Source: an uncultured Oscillibacter sp. (GTDB lineage: Bacteria; Bacillota; Clostridia; Oscillospirales; Oscillospiraceae). From it: a stretch of DNA of 37,014 bases. The stretch lies in NCBI RefSeq assembly GCF_947654275.1, contig NZ_CANTJS010000029.1:1-37014 (forward strand). Reading direction: 5' to 3'. Position 1 is the stretch's first letter. Each line of letters begins with the position of its first letter. The notes below the pieces were generated by a model. That model did not search any database, was not told the DNA's origin, and saw only the letters and a list, made by a program, of their open reading frames with translations. The position numbers were made by a program, and so were the translations under genes. Of this stretch, positions 15,452 to 22,379 are shown in pieces.

Positions 15452-16331
15452 ACACAATTTCGGATATTTTGTCCACGAGGGGCTGTCCAACATGTTCAGC
15501 CACGGCTTCATGAGCTTTGCCGCCATCGGCATCACCGTGGCCTGTCTGCTGATTATGGGCACCTTTTCCCTGGTGGCGGTAAACGCCAACGCCCTTCTGG
15601 CAGACCTGGAGCAAGAGAACGAAATCCTGGCCTTTATCGAGGAGGACTGTACGGACCAGCAGATCAAGGCCCTGGAAAAGACGCTGGGGGCCGTGCCCAA
15701 TGTGACCTCGGTGACGTTCATCAGCCGGGAGGAGGCCATGGAAAAATTCCTGGAGGACTATCCGGACGAGGAGTATTTCAAGGACCTGGACCCGGAAATT
15801 CTGCGGGACCGGTTTTCCCTGAAGATTGACGATCTGGAGCTGATTTCCCAGACGGTGGAGCAGGTGCGGAACACCCAGGGCATCGGCGGCATCAACGCCT
15901 ATGAGGACGTGGCCGGGGGCTTCATCACCGTGCGGAATGTGGCCTCGGTGGTCTGCATCGCCCTGATTGCCATTCTCTTCATCGTCTCCCTGTTCATCAT
16001 CTCCAACACCATCCGTCTCACCACCTTTGACCGCCGGGAGGAAATCGCCATCATGCGGATGGTGGGCGCCACCAACGGTTTCATCCGCTGGCCCTTTGTG
16101 TATGAGGGCTTTTTGCTGGGCCTGCTGGGCTCCACCATCGCCTTCTTCCTGCAATGGATGCTCTACGAGGCGGTGTCCAAGGGCGTCAGCACCAACGACG
16201 CCCTCCAGCTCATCGACGTGGTTCCCTTTCAGCAGCTCTGGAAGCCGGTGGCCCTGACCTTCGGCTGCGCGGGCATTCTGATCGGCGTAGGCGGCAGCCT
16301 CTCCGCCATCCGGAAGTATTTACAGGTCTGA
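15444..16331 (+). CDS. ftsX: Cell division membrane protein FtsX
   Basis: 295 aa. There are four membrane helices: one near the N-terminus (about 24-45) and three in the C-terminal third. The large extracytoplasmic loop between helices 1 and 2 (about 50-170) contains the typical ENEILAFIEEDCTDQQI start. The C-terminal FtsX domain includes TTFDRREEIAIMRMVGATNGFIRWPF. The start ATG lies inside the end of ftsE, with GGGAGG about 8 nt before it. The M23 hydrolase encoded next is the probable partner activated by the loop. Confidence 0.95.
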   Translation: MGKHNFGYFVHEGLSNMFSHGFMSFAAIGITVACLLIMGTFSLVAVNANALLADLEQENEILAFIEEDCTDQQIKALEKTLGAVPNVTSVTFISREEAMEKFLEDYPDEEYFKDLDPEILRDRFSLKIDDLELISQTVEQVRNTQGIGGINAYEDVAGGFITVRNVASVVCIALIAILFIVSLFIISNTIRLTTFDRREEIAIMRMVGATNGFIRWPFVYEGFLLGLLGSTIAFFLQWMLYEAVSKGVSTNDALQLIDVVPFQQLWKPVALTFGCAGILIGVGGSLSAIRKYLQV

Positions 16332-16340
16332 GGAGGGCAT

Positions 16341-17591
16341 ATGAAGCGGAAAAAGAACATCAAGGGGCTTGGACGGATTCTGACGCTGGCCCTGGTCCTG
16401 TGCCTGCTGCCGGCCAATCTTCAGCCGGCGGCGGCGGTCACCCAGGCGGACATCGACGCGCTGAAGGACGACGCCAAGGGCCTGGCCCAGGAGAAAAAGG
16501 ACATTCAGGCCCAGCTGGACAAGCTCTCCGGCGACATCAGCAACACCTTGGAGCGCAAGCGCCTGCTGGACGGTCAAATCAGCCTCACCGAGGACGAAAT
16601 CGCCAACACCGAACAGGAAATTGAGACCTACGCCGCCCTCATCACCCAGACGGAACAGGAGCTGGCGGACGCCGAGGAACGGGAAGCCCAGCAGTACGCC
16701 CTGTTCTGCAAGCGGGTCCGGGCCATGGAGGAGCAGGGGAAAACGGAATACTGGGCCGTCCTGTTCCGGGCGGACAGCCTCTCGGACCTGCTGGGCCGAC
16801 TGGACATTGTCAACGAGATTATGGACTATGACCAGCGTGTAATCGAAAATCTGAAAGTCATTCAGGCGGAAATTGCCGATACCAAGGTCACCCTGGAGGG
16901 GCAGAAAACCGCCTCTGAGGAAGCCAAGTCCCAGCTGGAGCAAAAGAAAAAGGACCTGGACAACCGCCGAGAGGAGGCCAACGCCCTGATTGCCCAGCTC
17001 CGCAAGCAGCAGGAGGAACAGGAGGATGCCCTGGACGACCTCTCCGCCGACGAGGCGGCGGTGCAGGCCAAGATCAAGGAGCTGAACCGGAAGCTGGCCG
17101 AGGAGGAGGCCGCCCGGCTGGCGGCGGCGGGCCAGTCGGCTCCCGCGTCCAACCCCGGCGGGTACATCTGGCCGGTAAACAGCCGTTATATCACCTCCAC
17201 CGTAGGAGGCCGGGCCTCTCCCGGCGGCATCGGCTCCACCAACCACAAGGGCACCGACATCGGCCGGGTGGGCTATACCAGTTCCATCTACGCGGCCAAG
17301 GCGGGCACCGTCATCATCTCCGAGTACTCCAGGAGCTACGGACACTATGTAGTGGTGTCCCACGGGCCGGGCAACTCCACGCTCTACGCCCACATGAGCA
17401 AGCGTTCCGTCTCCGTGGGACAGCGTGTAAACCAGGGCGACGTCCTGGGGGTCACCGGCTCCACCGGCAACTCCACCGGTCCCCATCTCCACTTTGAGAT
17501 TACGGAAAACAACCAGATTATCAACCCGCTGAACGACGGCGCAGCCCCGAAAAAGGGCTATCTCACCGGGTACACCCTCAGCGGAACATAA
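16341..17591 (+). CDS. FtsEX-associated murein hydrolase, coiled coil plus M23 peptidase
   Basis: 416 aa. A signal peptide is visible (KRKKNIKGLGRILTLAL then VLCLLPANLQPAAA). Residues 35-260 form two long coiled-coil segments rich in E, Q, K and L, as in EnvC and PcsB. The last 140 residues are an M23 (LytM) zinc endopeptidase: NHKGTDIG (His302, Asp306), LYAHMS, and GPHLHFE (His382, His384). All zinc ligands are present, so it should be an active peptidoglycan hydrolase. EnvC itself is degenerate, so this one resembles the active hydrolase partners of Gram-positive FtsEX. It follows ftsX by 9 nt in the same operon. Confidence 0.92.
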   Translation: MKRKKNIKGLGRILTLALVLCLLPANLQPAAAVTQADIDALKDDAKGLAQEKKDIQAQLDKLSGDISNTLERKRLLDGQISLTEDEIANTEQEIETYAALITQTEQELADAEEREAQQYALFCKRVRAMEEQGKTEYWAVLFRADSLSDLLGRLDIVNEIMDYDQRVIENLKVIQAEIADTKVTLEGQKTASEEAKSQLEQKKKDLDNRREEANALIAQLRKQQEEQEDALDDLSADEAAVQAKIKELNRKLAEEEAARLAAAGQSAPASNPGGYIWPVNSRYITSTVGGRASPGGIGSTNHKGTDIGRVGYTSSIYAAKAGTVIISEYSRSYGHYVVVSHGPGNSTLYAHMSKRSVSVGQRVNQGDVLGVTGSTGNSTGPHLHFEITENNQIINPLNDGAAPKKGYLTGYTLSGT

Positions 17592-17601
17592 CATATTTCG
17601 G

Positions 17602-17630
17602 CCTCCCGCCCCATATCATGAGGCGGGAGG
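17602..17630 (+). promoter_or_regulatory. Hairpin that buries the ribosome site of the next gene
   Basis: CCTCCCGCC (17602-17610) pairs perfectly with GGCGGGAGG (17622-17630), 11-nt loop. The 3' arm contains the GGGAGG ribosome site of the gene starting at 17638. There is no T-tract, so this is more likely a translational control or an RNA-processing/stability hairpin between the M23 gene and the following one than a terminator. Confidence 0.6.
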
Positions 17631-17637
17631 TCATATT

Positions 17638-18447
17638 ATGGTTGCTTTGCTGCTTTGGAAGGACCCGCAGAAGGGTCAGAAACGCATACAGATTGAGGAA
17701 CGTCCCCTGCTGCGGACCCGCTTTTTGTGGGTGGAAATCGCCCGAAGCCCCCATCCGGCGGTCCGGCGGCGCAGGCTGCTGGCGGCGGCCCGGCGGCTGC
17801 GGAAGCTGGGCGTTGCCCAGGTTGTTCCCCCGGCGGACTTTTCCCATGGGGCTGTGCTGGAAAAATGCGGTCTGCGCATCACGGGCACGCTGGCCCTCCG
17901 CCGGAGCCTGGCGGCGGACTGGGTTCGGGCGGGCCTGGAGGCGGAACGGCTGCCGGTAGCCGGGGCCCGGGTGGCGGTGACGGCTTCAGTCCTCACCGGC
18001 GAGGTGGTGCGGACGGTGACGGAGCTGTGCCTGCGGCACCGCTATGTCCTGCTGGACCTGCCCTATGGCGGCGAAGATCTGTGCCGCCAGCTGCGGCGGG
18101 AATACGGCGTGTCGCTGCTTCTGGGCCCCTCCAGGGAGCAGTTGGAGGGGGCCGAAGCTTTGGTCCTCTTTGACCTGCGGCGGGACCTGTCCATGGCCAA
18201 CCCGGTGGTCCTGCGGCTGTATGACGAAACCCAGCCCCTGCCGGCTCTCTCCCTTCCGCCGGAGGCAGAGGCGGCCCTGCCGGAGGAGGCGGACCGGGGC
18301 CGACTGCTGGCGGCGCTGCGGGAGGCGGGATGCCTGCGCCGGGAGGACGTGACGGCGGGCGTGGGACCCGCCAAAAGCCCGGAGCCGCTCCAACCTGTCT
18401 CCGCTCCGGTGTGGGCCAGGCCGCTCTGGAAAAAAACCGGGCTCTGA
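17638..18447 (+). CDS. Unknown protein downstream of ftsEX-M23
   Basis: 269 aa, family not recognised. There is no signal peptide or membrane helix. It begins VALLLWKDPQKGQKRIQIEERP, then has an Arg- and Ala-rich helical region (RRRRLLAAARRLRKLGVAQVVPPADF), a possible small nucleotide-binding-like core (VAVTASVLTGEVVRTVTELCLRHRYVLLDL), and a Pro-rich tail. The pattern 'first half strand-helix, RLRKLG, then VTAS...' has the feel of an alpha/beta domain, but I would not assign one. Its position 46 nt after the hydrolase gene, same strand, suggests co-transcription, with translation limited by the hairpin at 17602-17630. Confidence 0.7.
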   Translation: MVALLLWKDPQKGQKRIQIEERPLLRTRFLWVEIARSPHPAVRRRRLLAAARRLRKLGVAQVVPPADFSHGAVLEKCGLRITGTLALRRSLAADWVRAGLEAERLPVAGARVAVTASVLTGEVVRTVTELCLRHRYVLLDLPYGGEDLCRQLRREYGVSLLLGPSREQLEGAEALVLFDLRRDLSMANPVVLRLYDETQPLPALSLPPEAEAALPEEADRGRLLAALREAGCLRREDVTAGVGPAKSPEPLQPVSAPVWARPLWKKTGL

Positions 18448-18749
18448 GAAAGGATATCGGAATCCGCGGCGCCTTGTCCGGGGCCGGACTCCAGTCCCGG
18501 CCCCTCCTGCGGAAAGTCCGGCATCATTGGGAGCACGGGCGGGCGCAGAGGGCCGCCCCTACAGGCGTACAGCCCGCCCCCTGCGCCTCCTCTGCCTGAT
18601 AAAATATATGAACAGACGCGCCCCCTCTTCTCCAGGGGCGTCTGATTCGCAGATTTTATTTTGCTGGGGACGCCCCCTTGGGCGGCCAAATATGAGGCCC
18701 TTGTACCGGCAGGCCGCCGAGGGCGGCGGCCCCTGCATCACGGTCCTGT
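18448..18749. other. Gene-free stretch with GC-rich palindromes
   Basis: No gene is supported. It holds a strong hairpin GGGGCCGG...CCGGCCCC (18480-18504), and two short repeats built on GGGCCGCCCCTACA-like cores (about 18540-18566 and 18704-18737) that resemble another at 35718-35745. It also holds the possible terminator at 18613-18660. These are typical dispersed intergenic palindromes rather than coding DNA. Confidence 0.5.
18613..18660 (+). terminator. Possible terminator after the ftsEX operon
   Basis: CAGACG-CG-CCCC (18613-18624) pairs with GGGGCGTCTG (18635-18644): ten base pairs with a 2-nt bulge and a loop of about 10 nt. It is followed after a few bases by ATTTTATTTT. The distance between stem and T-rich run makes it imperfect. 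Confidence 0.45.
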
Positions 18750-18933
18750 TATAGTCACCGCAGTTGAAAAGAAGCATCAGCTTCTTTTCAACAAGTGCGG
18801 CGATGATTCGCCGCACAGGCCGTAAAACGGCCTTGCGGTGGACTTCATAGTCAGCACAGGGGGCCTTACCCGTCAGCGGCTCCGCCGCTGCTTGAAAATC
18901 GGTATCTGCCGATTTTCAACTGTGCTGACTATA
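18750..18933. repeat. Structured inverted-repeat element, copy 1
   Basis: It begins TATAGTCACCGCAGTTGAAAA and ends TTTTCAACTGTGCTGACTATA, forming imperfect terminal inverted repeats. Inside are successive hairpins: TTGAAAAGAAGC (12 bp, loop ATCA), GTGCGGCGA (9 bp, loop TGAT), AGGCCGT (7 bp), CAGCGGC (7 bp) and TTGAAAATCGG (11 bp). An internal ATAGTCAGCACAG (18847-18859) is the exact complement of the right end (18920-18932). It encodes no protein. It looks like a MITE-type element or a structured non-coding repeat. Confidence 0.75.
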
Positions 18934-18973
18934 TAAAATGCGCGCCGGGGCGCTTCCCTCTTCTCCCCGCTTC

Positions 18974-19002
18974 TTGACAAATGCCTCCAAAGCAGGTACT
19001 AT
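18974..19002 (+). promoter_or_regulatory. Promoter of the cupin gene
   Basis: TTGACA (18974-18979, perfect), 17-bp spacer, TACTAT (18997-19002). It is located between repeat copy 1 and the cupin start codon, 58 bp before the ATG. Confidence 0.55.
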
Positions 19003-19059
19003 AAGCTAAACGGCCCCAGGCCGGCATTTTTCAGTCATCTGTAAAGAGAGGCGAAGGCG

Positions 19060-19479
19060 ATGGAAGCGATGGCGGAAGAGCGCACCTATCCGGTTCCCGC
19101 AGAAGAGAGAGCACAGCCAGGCGGCTTTCAAAGCCTGGTGCTGATTCGGATTCAGGACACCCGACCCAAGCATCTGGACGGCGGCAGGACGGTTCTGCGG
19201 CCCAGCCTGCCCTATGACGAAACCACCCGGCTGGCCAGCTGCTTCCTGGACCTTTACATCGGCGCCCGCTACGCCCCTTCTCCCTCGGTCAGCGGCTGCA
19301 TCTGCCGGGCCACGGTTCTGGCCGGCACCATCACCCTGACGGCGGAAGGACAGACCTTTCAGCTTCTGGAGCGGGATGCCCTGCGCTTCGCGGCGGACCA
19401 GCCCTATTGCTTTGAGAACATGTCCAGCAGCACCGGACGGCTGCTGCTGGAATACCAGTTCCTGAACGGGCATCTATAG
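19060..19479 (+). CDS. Small cupin-domain protein
   Basis: 139 aa. The C-terminal 80 residues have the cupin pattern: ATVLAGTITLTAEGQTFQLLERDALRFAADQPYCFEN, as in the effector domain of XRE-cupin regulators, but no DNA-binding domain precedes it. The usual metal-binding His residues are mostly missing, so a binding rather than catalytic role is likely. The ATG at 19060 has a poor ribosome site (GAGAGG); 19069 is an alternative. The stop codon TAG (19477-19479) is supplied by the left end of repeat copy 2, so insertion of that repeat probably changed the original C-terminus. Confidence 0.75.
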   Translation: MEAMAEERTYPVPAEERAQPGGFQSLVLIRIQDTRPKHLDGGRTVLRPSLPYDETTRLASCFLDLYIGARYAPSPSVSGCICRATVLAGTITLTAEGQTFQLLERDALRFAADQPYCFENMSSSTGRLLLEYQFLNGHL

Positions 19480-19667
19480 TCACCGCAGTTGAAAAGAATC
19501 TATTGGATTCTTTTCAGTGAAGCTCTGCCGTGCAGCGCTTTGGGCCGCATGTACGGCCTTTTGCGCCAGACTTCACAGGAAACGCATGCGCGCCCTGCGC
19601 ACCGGCGGGCCAAATGTCCGCCGGTTGAAAAGGAGCTTTGTCCCTTTTCAACTGCGCTGACGATATA
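19475..19667. repeat. Structured inverted-repeat element, copy 2
   Basis: Same left end as copy 1 (24 identical bases from TATAGTCACC) and a similar right end, CTTTTCAACTGCGCTGACGATATA. Hairpins: GAAAAGAATC (10-11 bp, 5-nt loop), GGCCG...CGGCC, ACCGGCGG (8 bp) and TTGAAAAGG (9 bp). Relative to copy 1 the stems changed on both sides. The left end gives the cupin gene its stop codon, and the right end reaches into the AAGGAG site of the next gene. Confidence 0.75.
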
Positions 19668-19681
19668 AAGGAGTACCGCCC

Positions 19682-20164
19682 ATGCACATCCGTACCGCCC
19701 TTTTCTCCGACCTCCCCGCCCTGGCGGCGGTGGAAGCCCTCTGCTTCCCTCCCGCCGAAGCCGCCTCCCAGGAGGTTCTGGCCGCCCGGCTCCGGGTCTA
19801 TCCTCATCACTTCTGGCTGATGGAGGACGAGGGGCGTCTGGTCAGCTTCATCAACGGTCCGGTTACCGACGAACCCCAGCTGCTGGACGCCATGTATGCC
19901 GACCCCTCCTTTCACAGGGAAACAGGGGCCTGGCAGATGATTTTCGGCGTGAACACCCTGCCCCAATACCGGCGGCAGGGCCGGGCCGGCCAAGTGATGG
20001 AACGGGTGCTGGCCGACGCTCAGGCCCAGGGCCGGACGGGCTGCGTCCTCACCTGCAAGGAGGCCCTGATCCATTACTATGCCCGATTCGGCTTCCAAAA
20101 CGAGGGGCTTTCCGCCTCCGCCCATGGCGGCGCGGCCTGGTATTCCATGCGGCTGACCTTTTAG
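19682..20164 (+). CDS. GNAT-family N-acetyltransferase
   Basis: 160 aa. The N-terminus IRTALFSDLPALAAVEALCFPP is typical of AANAT-like GNATs. The acetyl-CoA loop is VNTLPQYRRQGRAGQVMERVL (Q/R-x-x-G-x-A form, about residues 93-113), followed by CVLTCKEALIHYYARFGFQNEG. The substrate is probably a small amine but cannot be determined. The ATG is about 9 nt after AAGGAG, which lies at the end of repeat copy 2. The stop at 20162-20164 lies at the start of the next inverted-repeat element. Confidence 0.88.
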   Translation: MHIRTALFSDLPALAAVEALCFPPAEAASQEVLAARLRVYPHHFWLMEDEGRLVSFINGPVTDEPQLLDAMYADPSFHRETGAWQMIFGVNTLPQYRRQGRAGQVMERVLADAQAQGRTGCVLTCKEALIHYYARFGFQNEGLSASAHGGAAWYSMRLTF

Positions 20165-20326
20165 GGCCTGTTCACATAAGCCCACGCGCACGTCTTTTCG
20201 GCAAATTTTGCCGACTGCTTCGTTAAAAATTTTTGCCGTACGCCAGTACGCCTGCAAATTTTTGCCTCGCATCCGGCTAAAATTTGCTCGAAAATCCGCA
20301 CATGTGGTTTATATGAACAGCCCCTA
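20162..20326. repeat. Inverted-repeat element of about 165 bp
   Basis: The ends TAGGGCCTGTTCACATAA and TTATATGAACAGCCCCTA form terminal inverted repeats of 18 positions with three mismatches. The interior is rich in self-complementary tracts built on CGGCAAATTTTGCCG and AAATTTTTGCC. No reading frame is supported. It resembles a miniature inverted-repeat element. The CTGTnnACATAAG end and ACGTCTTTTCGGC interior recur in the thyA leader. Confidence 0.7.
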
Positions 20327-20350
20327 GCGAAAACCAAAACAGACAGGAAA

Positions 20351-20378
20351 AAGCGCCCGGCAGCAGCCGGGCGCTTTT
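20351..20378. terminator. Terminator between the GNAT gene and bioY
   Basis: Stem GCGCCCGGC (20353-20361) with GCCGGGCGC (20366-20374), loop AGCA. It has AAAA before and TTTT after, so it can work on both strands. Confidence 0.85.
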
Positions 20379-20431
20379 GCTTCGATGGTAGGAAGCGGCT
20401 TTGAAGCCGCGGACACGGCGGAATAAGGGTC

Positions 20432-21013
20432 TCAGGCCTGCTTCACAAACCCCTCCAGGCGGCGGGACAGCAGCACTGCCAGACCCAGCTTGATCAGGTC
20501 GGGAATGATGAAGGGAAACACACAGTATCCGCAGGCAGCCAGCAGGCCCATGGGCTTTCCCATCTGGGCGTAGAGGGTCAGATACCAGGCGGTTCCGAAG
20601 GCGTAGCACACCGCCATGCCCAGCACGCCGGCAGCAGCCTTCACCGGCAGGCTCTCCCCCAGCCTGGCGGTCAGCAGCCAGTACAGCAGCGCCGTGAAGA
20701 AAAAGCCCAGGATATATCCGCCGGTGGTTCCCAGCAACACGCTCAGGCCCCCCCGGAAGCCGCTGAACACCGGCACACCCACTGCCCCCAGCAGCAAATA
20801 GGTGACAACGGCATAGGTCCCCCGCCTGCCGCCCAGCGTCAGCAGGGCCGCGAAAATCGCGAAGGTCTGCATGGTGAACTGCACGAAGGGCGCAGGCACA
20901 GGCACGGAAATCCAGGCGCACACCGCCATTAAAACGGCGAACAGCGCGATATAGGCCATGTCCCGGGTCTGAAGCCGGGGCGCGGCAGTCCTGTCGGAAG
21001 TGGTGGAGCTCAT
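20432..21013 (-). CDS. bioY: Biotin ECF transporter S component
   Basis: 193 aa with about six membrane helices. It binds biotin for uptake by an ECF module that is not in this window. The N-terminal DMAYIALFAVLMAVCAWISVPVP leads into the BioY signature VPVFSGFRGGLSVLLGTTGGYILGF; FIIPDLIKLGLAV is near the C-terminus. The ATG at 21013 follows AAGGAGG by about 10 nt. The gene stands alone under a BirA-type operator, which supports the assignment. Confidence 0.95.
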   Translation of the reverse strand: MSSTTSDRTAAPRLQTRDMAYIALFAVLMAVCAWISVPVPAPFVQFTMQTFAIFAALLTLGGRRGTYAVVTYLLLGAVGVPVFSGFRGGLSVLLGTTGGYILGFFFTALLYWLLTARLGESLPVKAAAGVLGMAVCYAFGTAWYLTLYAQMGKPMGLLAACGYCVFPFIIPDLIKLGLAVLLSRRLEGFVKQA

Positions 21014-21049
21014 AGGGAAAACGCCTCCTTTGATGTTGAAATTGGTAAT

Positions 21050-21078
21050 AGGATACCGCAGTTTCCCAAAATTGTCAA
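21050..21078 (-). promoter_or_regulatory. Promoter of bioY
   Basis: Minus strand TTGACA (21073-21078, perfect), 17-bp spacer, TATCCT (21050-21055). The -35 lies within the right half of the BirA-type operator. Confidence 0.8.
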
Positions 21079-21103
21079 CCGTTAATTTTATACCGGTTTA
21101 CAA
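21072..21103. promoter_or_regulatory. BirA (biotin repressor) operator
   Basis: On the minus strand TTGTAAACC, 14 bp, GGTTGACAA. This inverted repeat matches the known BirA operator pattern, and it overlaps the -35 hexamer of bioY. When biotinyl-AMP accumulates, BirA dimers would bind and shut off biotin uptake. This implies that the organism carries the bifunctional BirA with an HTH domain elsewhere. Confidence 0.88.
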
Positions 21104-21145
21104 TTGGGCCAAAGCAGGGGGACGCCGGAGGCGTCCCCTGTCTCT

Positions 21146-21715
21146 TTACACTTCCGTATGGACGCAGAGCTCCCGGGCCTTGGCCTGAATGGCCTTCAGG
21201 TCCTCGAAGGTCTCAGGCCGCTTGTTCACATCCCGCAGCAGGGCCGCCGGGTGATAGATGGCGGTCATCTGCACGCCGCCCCGGGTAAACCACTGTCCAT
21301 GCTCCTGGGTGATGCGGAAATCATCCTTGATGATGGCCTTGGCGGCGACGCGTCCCAGGCAGACAATGATTTTGGGCCGCAGCAGGACCGTCTGACGGCG
21401 GAGCCAGTCCATGCAGGCGTCCTGTTCCACCCCCAGGGGGTCCCGGTTGTTGGGCGGGCGGCACTTGACAATGTTGGCGATATAGACCTTGGTCCGGTCC
21501 AGGTTCACCATCTCCAGCATGTCGTCCAGCAGCTTCCCGGCCCGGCCTACAAAGGGAATGCCCTGCTCATCCTCGTGCTGGCCAGGACCCTCGCCAATCA
21601 GCAAAATTTCCGCGTCCTGGGCCCCGTCGCCAAACACGACGTTGTGCCGCGTCTCACAGAGGGAACACCCCCGGCAGGCCAGGCACTCCGACCTCAGATT
21701 CTCCCATGTGTCCAT
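21146..21715 (-). CDS. Type-4 uracil-DNA glycosylase, 4Fe-4S
   Basis: 189 aa from the chosen start. It removes uracil from DNA. The four iron-sulphur cysteines are at residues 14, 17, 85 and 101, matching the family spacing. The uracil-binding motif is GEGPGQHEDEQGIPFVGRAG, and the C-terminal motif has AIYHPAALLR. The open frame extends upstream to 21859. The ATG at 21713-21715, 8 nt after GAGG, gives the normal family N-terminus, and the predicted promoter lies just upstream of it. Confidence 0.93.
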   Translation of the reverse strand: MDTWENLRSECLACRGCSLCETRHNVVFGDGAQDAEILLIGEGPGQHEDEQGIPFVGRAGKLLDDMLEMVNLDRTKVYIANIVKCRPPNNRDPLGVEQDACMDWLRRQTVLLRPKIIVCLGRVAAKAIIKDDFRITQEHGQWFTRGGVQMTAIYHPAALLRDVNKRPETFEDLKAIQAKARELCVHTEV

Positions 21716-21777
21716 CCAAGCCACCTCGTTTCTTTCTTTTTCCGCCCGGTCCTGACAGATCAAGGGCTGTTTCCCCC

Positions 21778-21806
21778 AGTATAGCATGAAAAAACTGCCG
21801 GCGCAA
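21778..21806 (-). promoter_or_regulatory. Promoter of the uracil-DNA glycosylase gene
   Basis: Minus strand TTGCGC (21801-21806), 17-bp spacer, TATACT (21778-21783). It places transcription start about 60 bp before the ATG at 21715, which excludes the longer reading frame. Confidence 0.6.
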
Positions 21807-21857
21807 GAGAGGGATACGTTATCCGCTTCCAGGAGAGACTGAGGCCGAGGTGATGAC

Positions 21858-22376
21858 ATGATCTTCTGTCTCTGGTATTTTTGGATTTACAGTTTTCTCG
21901 GCTGGCTGGTGGAACTGGCCTTTGCCCTGGCCTCCCGTTCCGGGGAACAGCGGCGGCGCTGCTTCCTTCTGCTACCCCTGTGCCCGGTATACGGCCTTGG
22001 CATGATGGCGGCGCTGGCTCTGCCGCCCATGGGCTGGCTGGGGCTGACGGTCTGGGGCGGTCTGGCCGCCACGGCGGTGGAATACGCCGTGCACTGGGCC
22101 GGGGAGCGCTTTCTGCGCGTGGAGTTCTGGGATTATTCCCAGGTCTCCGGCAATCTCCGGGGCCGGGTCTGCCTGCCCTTCTCCCTGGCCTGGGGGGTCC
22201 TGGTGTGGGCGGCGGTCCGGTTCATTCAGCCGGGGGTCGCCGCTTTGGCGGCGGCGGTCCCGGACTGGCTGACCTTTGGCTTCCTGCTGGTTTTTACCGC
22301 CGACGCGGTGTGCTCCCTCCGGTTCCTCCGGGAGACGGGAGATTTGAGAGCCATGCGCGCAGCGGGCCCCTATTAA
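21858..22376 (+). CDS. CmpB-like membrane protein (PF06541 type)
   Basis: 172 aa with about four to five membrane helices. It begins FWIYSFLGWLVELAF, then LLPLCPVYGLG, EYAVHWAGERFLRVEFWDYS and GRVCLPFSLAWG. These are the hallmarks of the putative ABC-transporter permease family usually named CmpB/PF06541. No ATPase gene adjoins, and transport activity is not demonstrated for the family to my knowledge. The ATG at 21858 follows GAGGTGATGAC. It diverges from the UDG gene. Confidence 0.78.
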   Translation: MIFCLWYFWIYSFLGWLVELAFALASRSGEQRRRCFLLLPLCPVYGLGMMAALALPPMGWLGLTVWGGLAATAVEYAVHWAGERFLRVEFWDYSQVSGNLRGRVCLPFSLAWGVLVWAAVRFIQPGVAALAAAVPDWLTFGFLLVFTADAVCSLRFLRETGDLRAMRAAGPY

Positions 22377-22379
22377 AAT

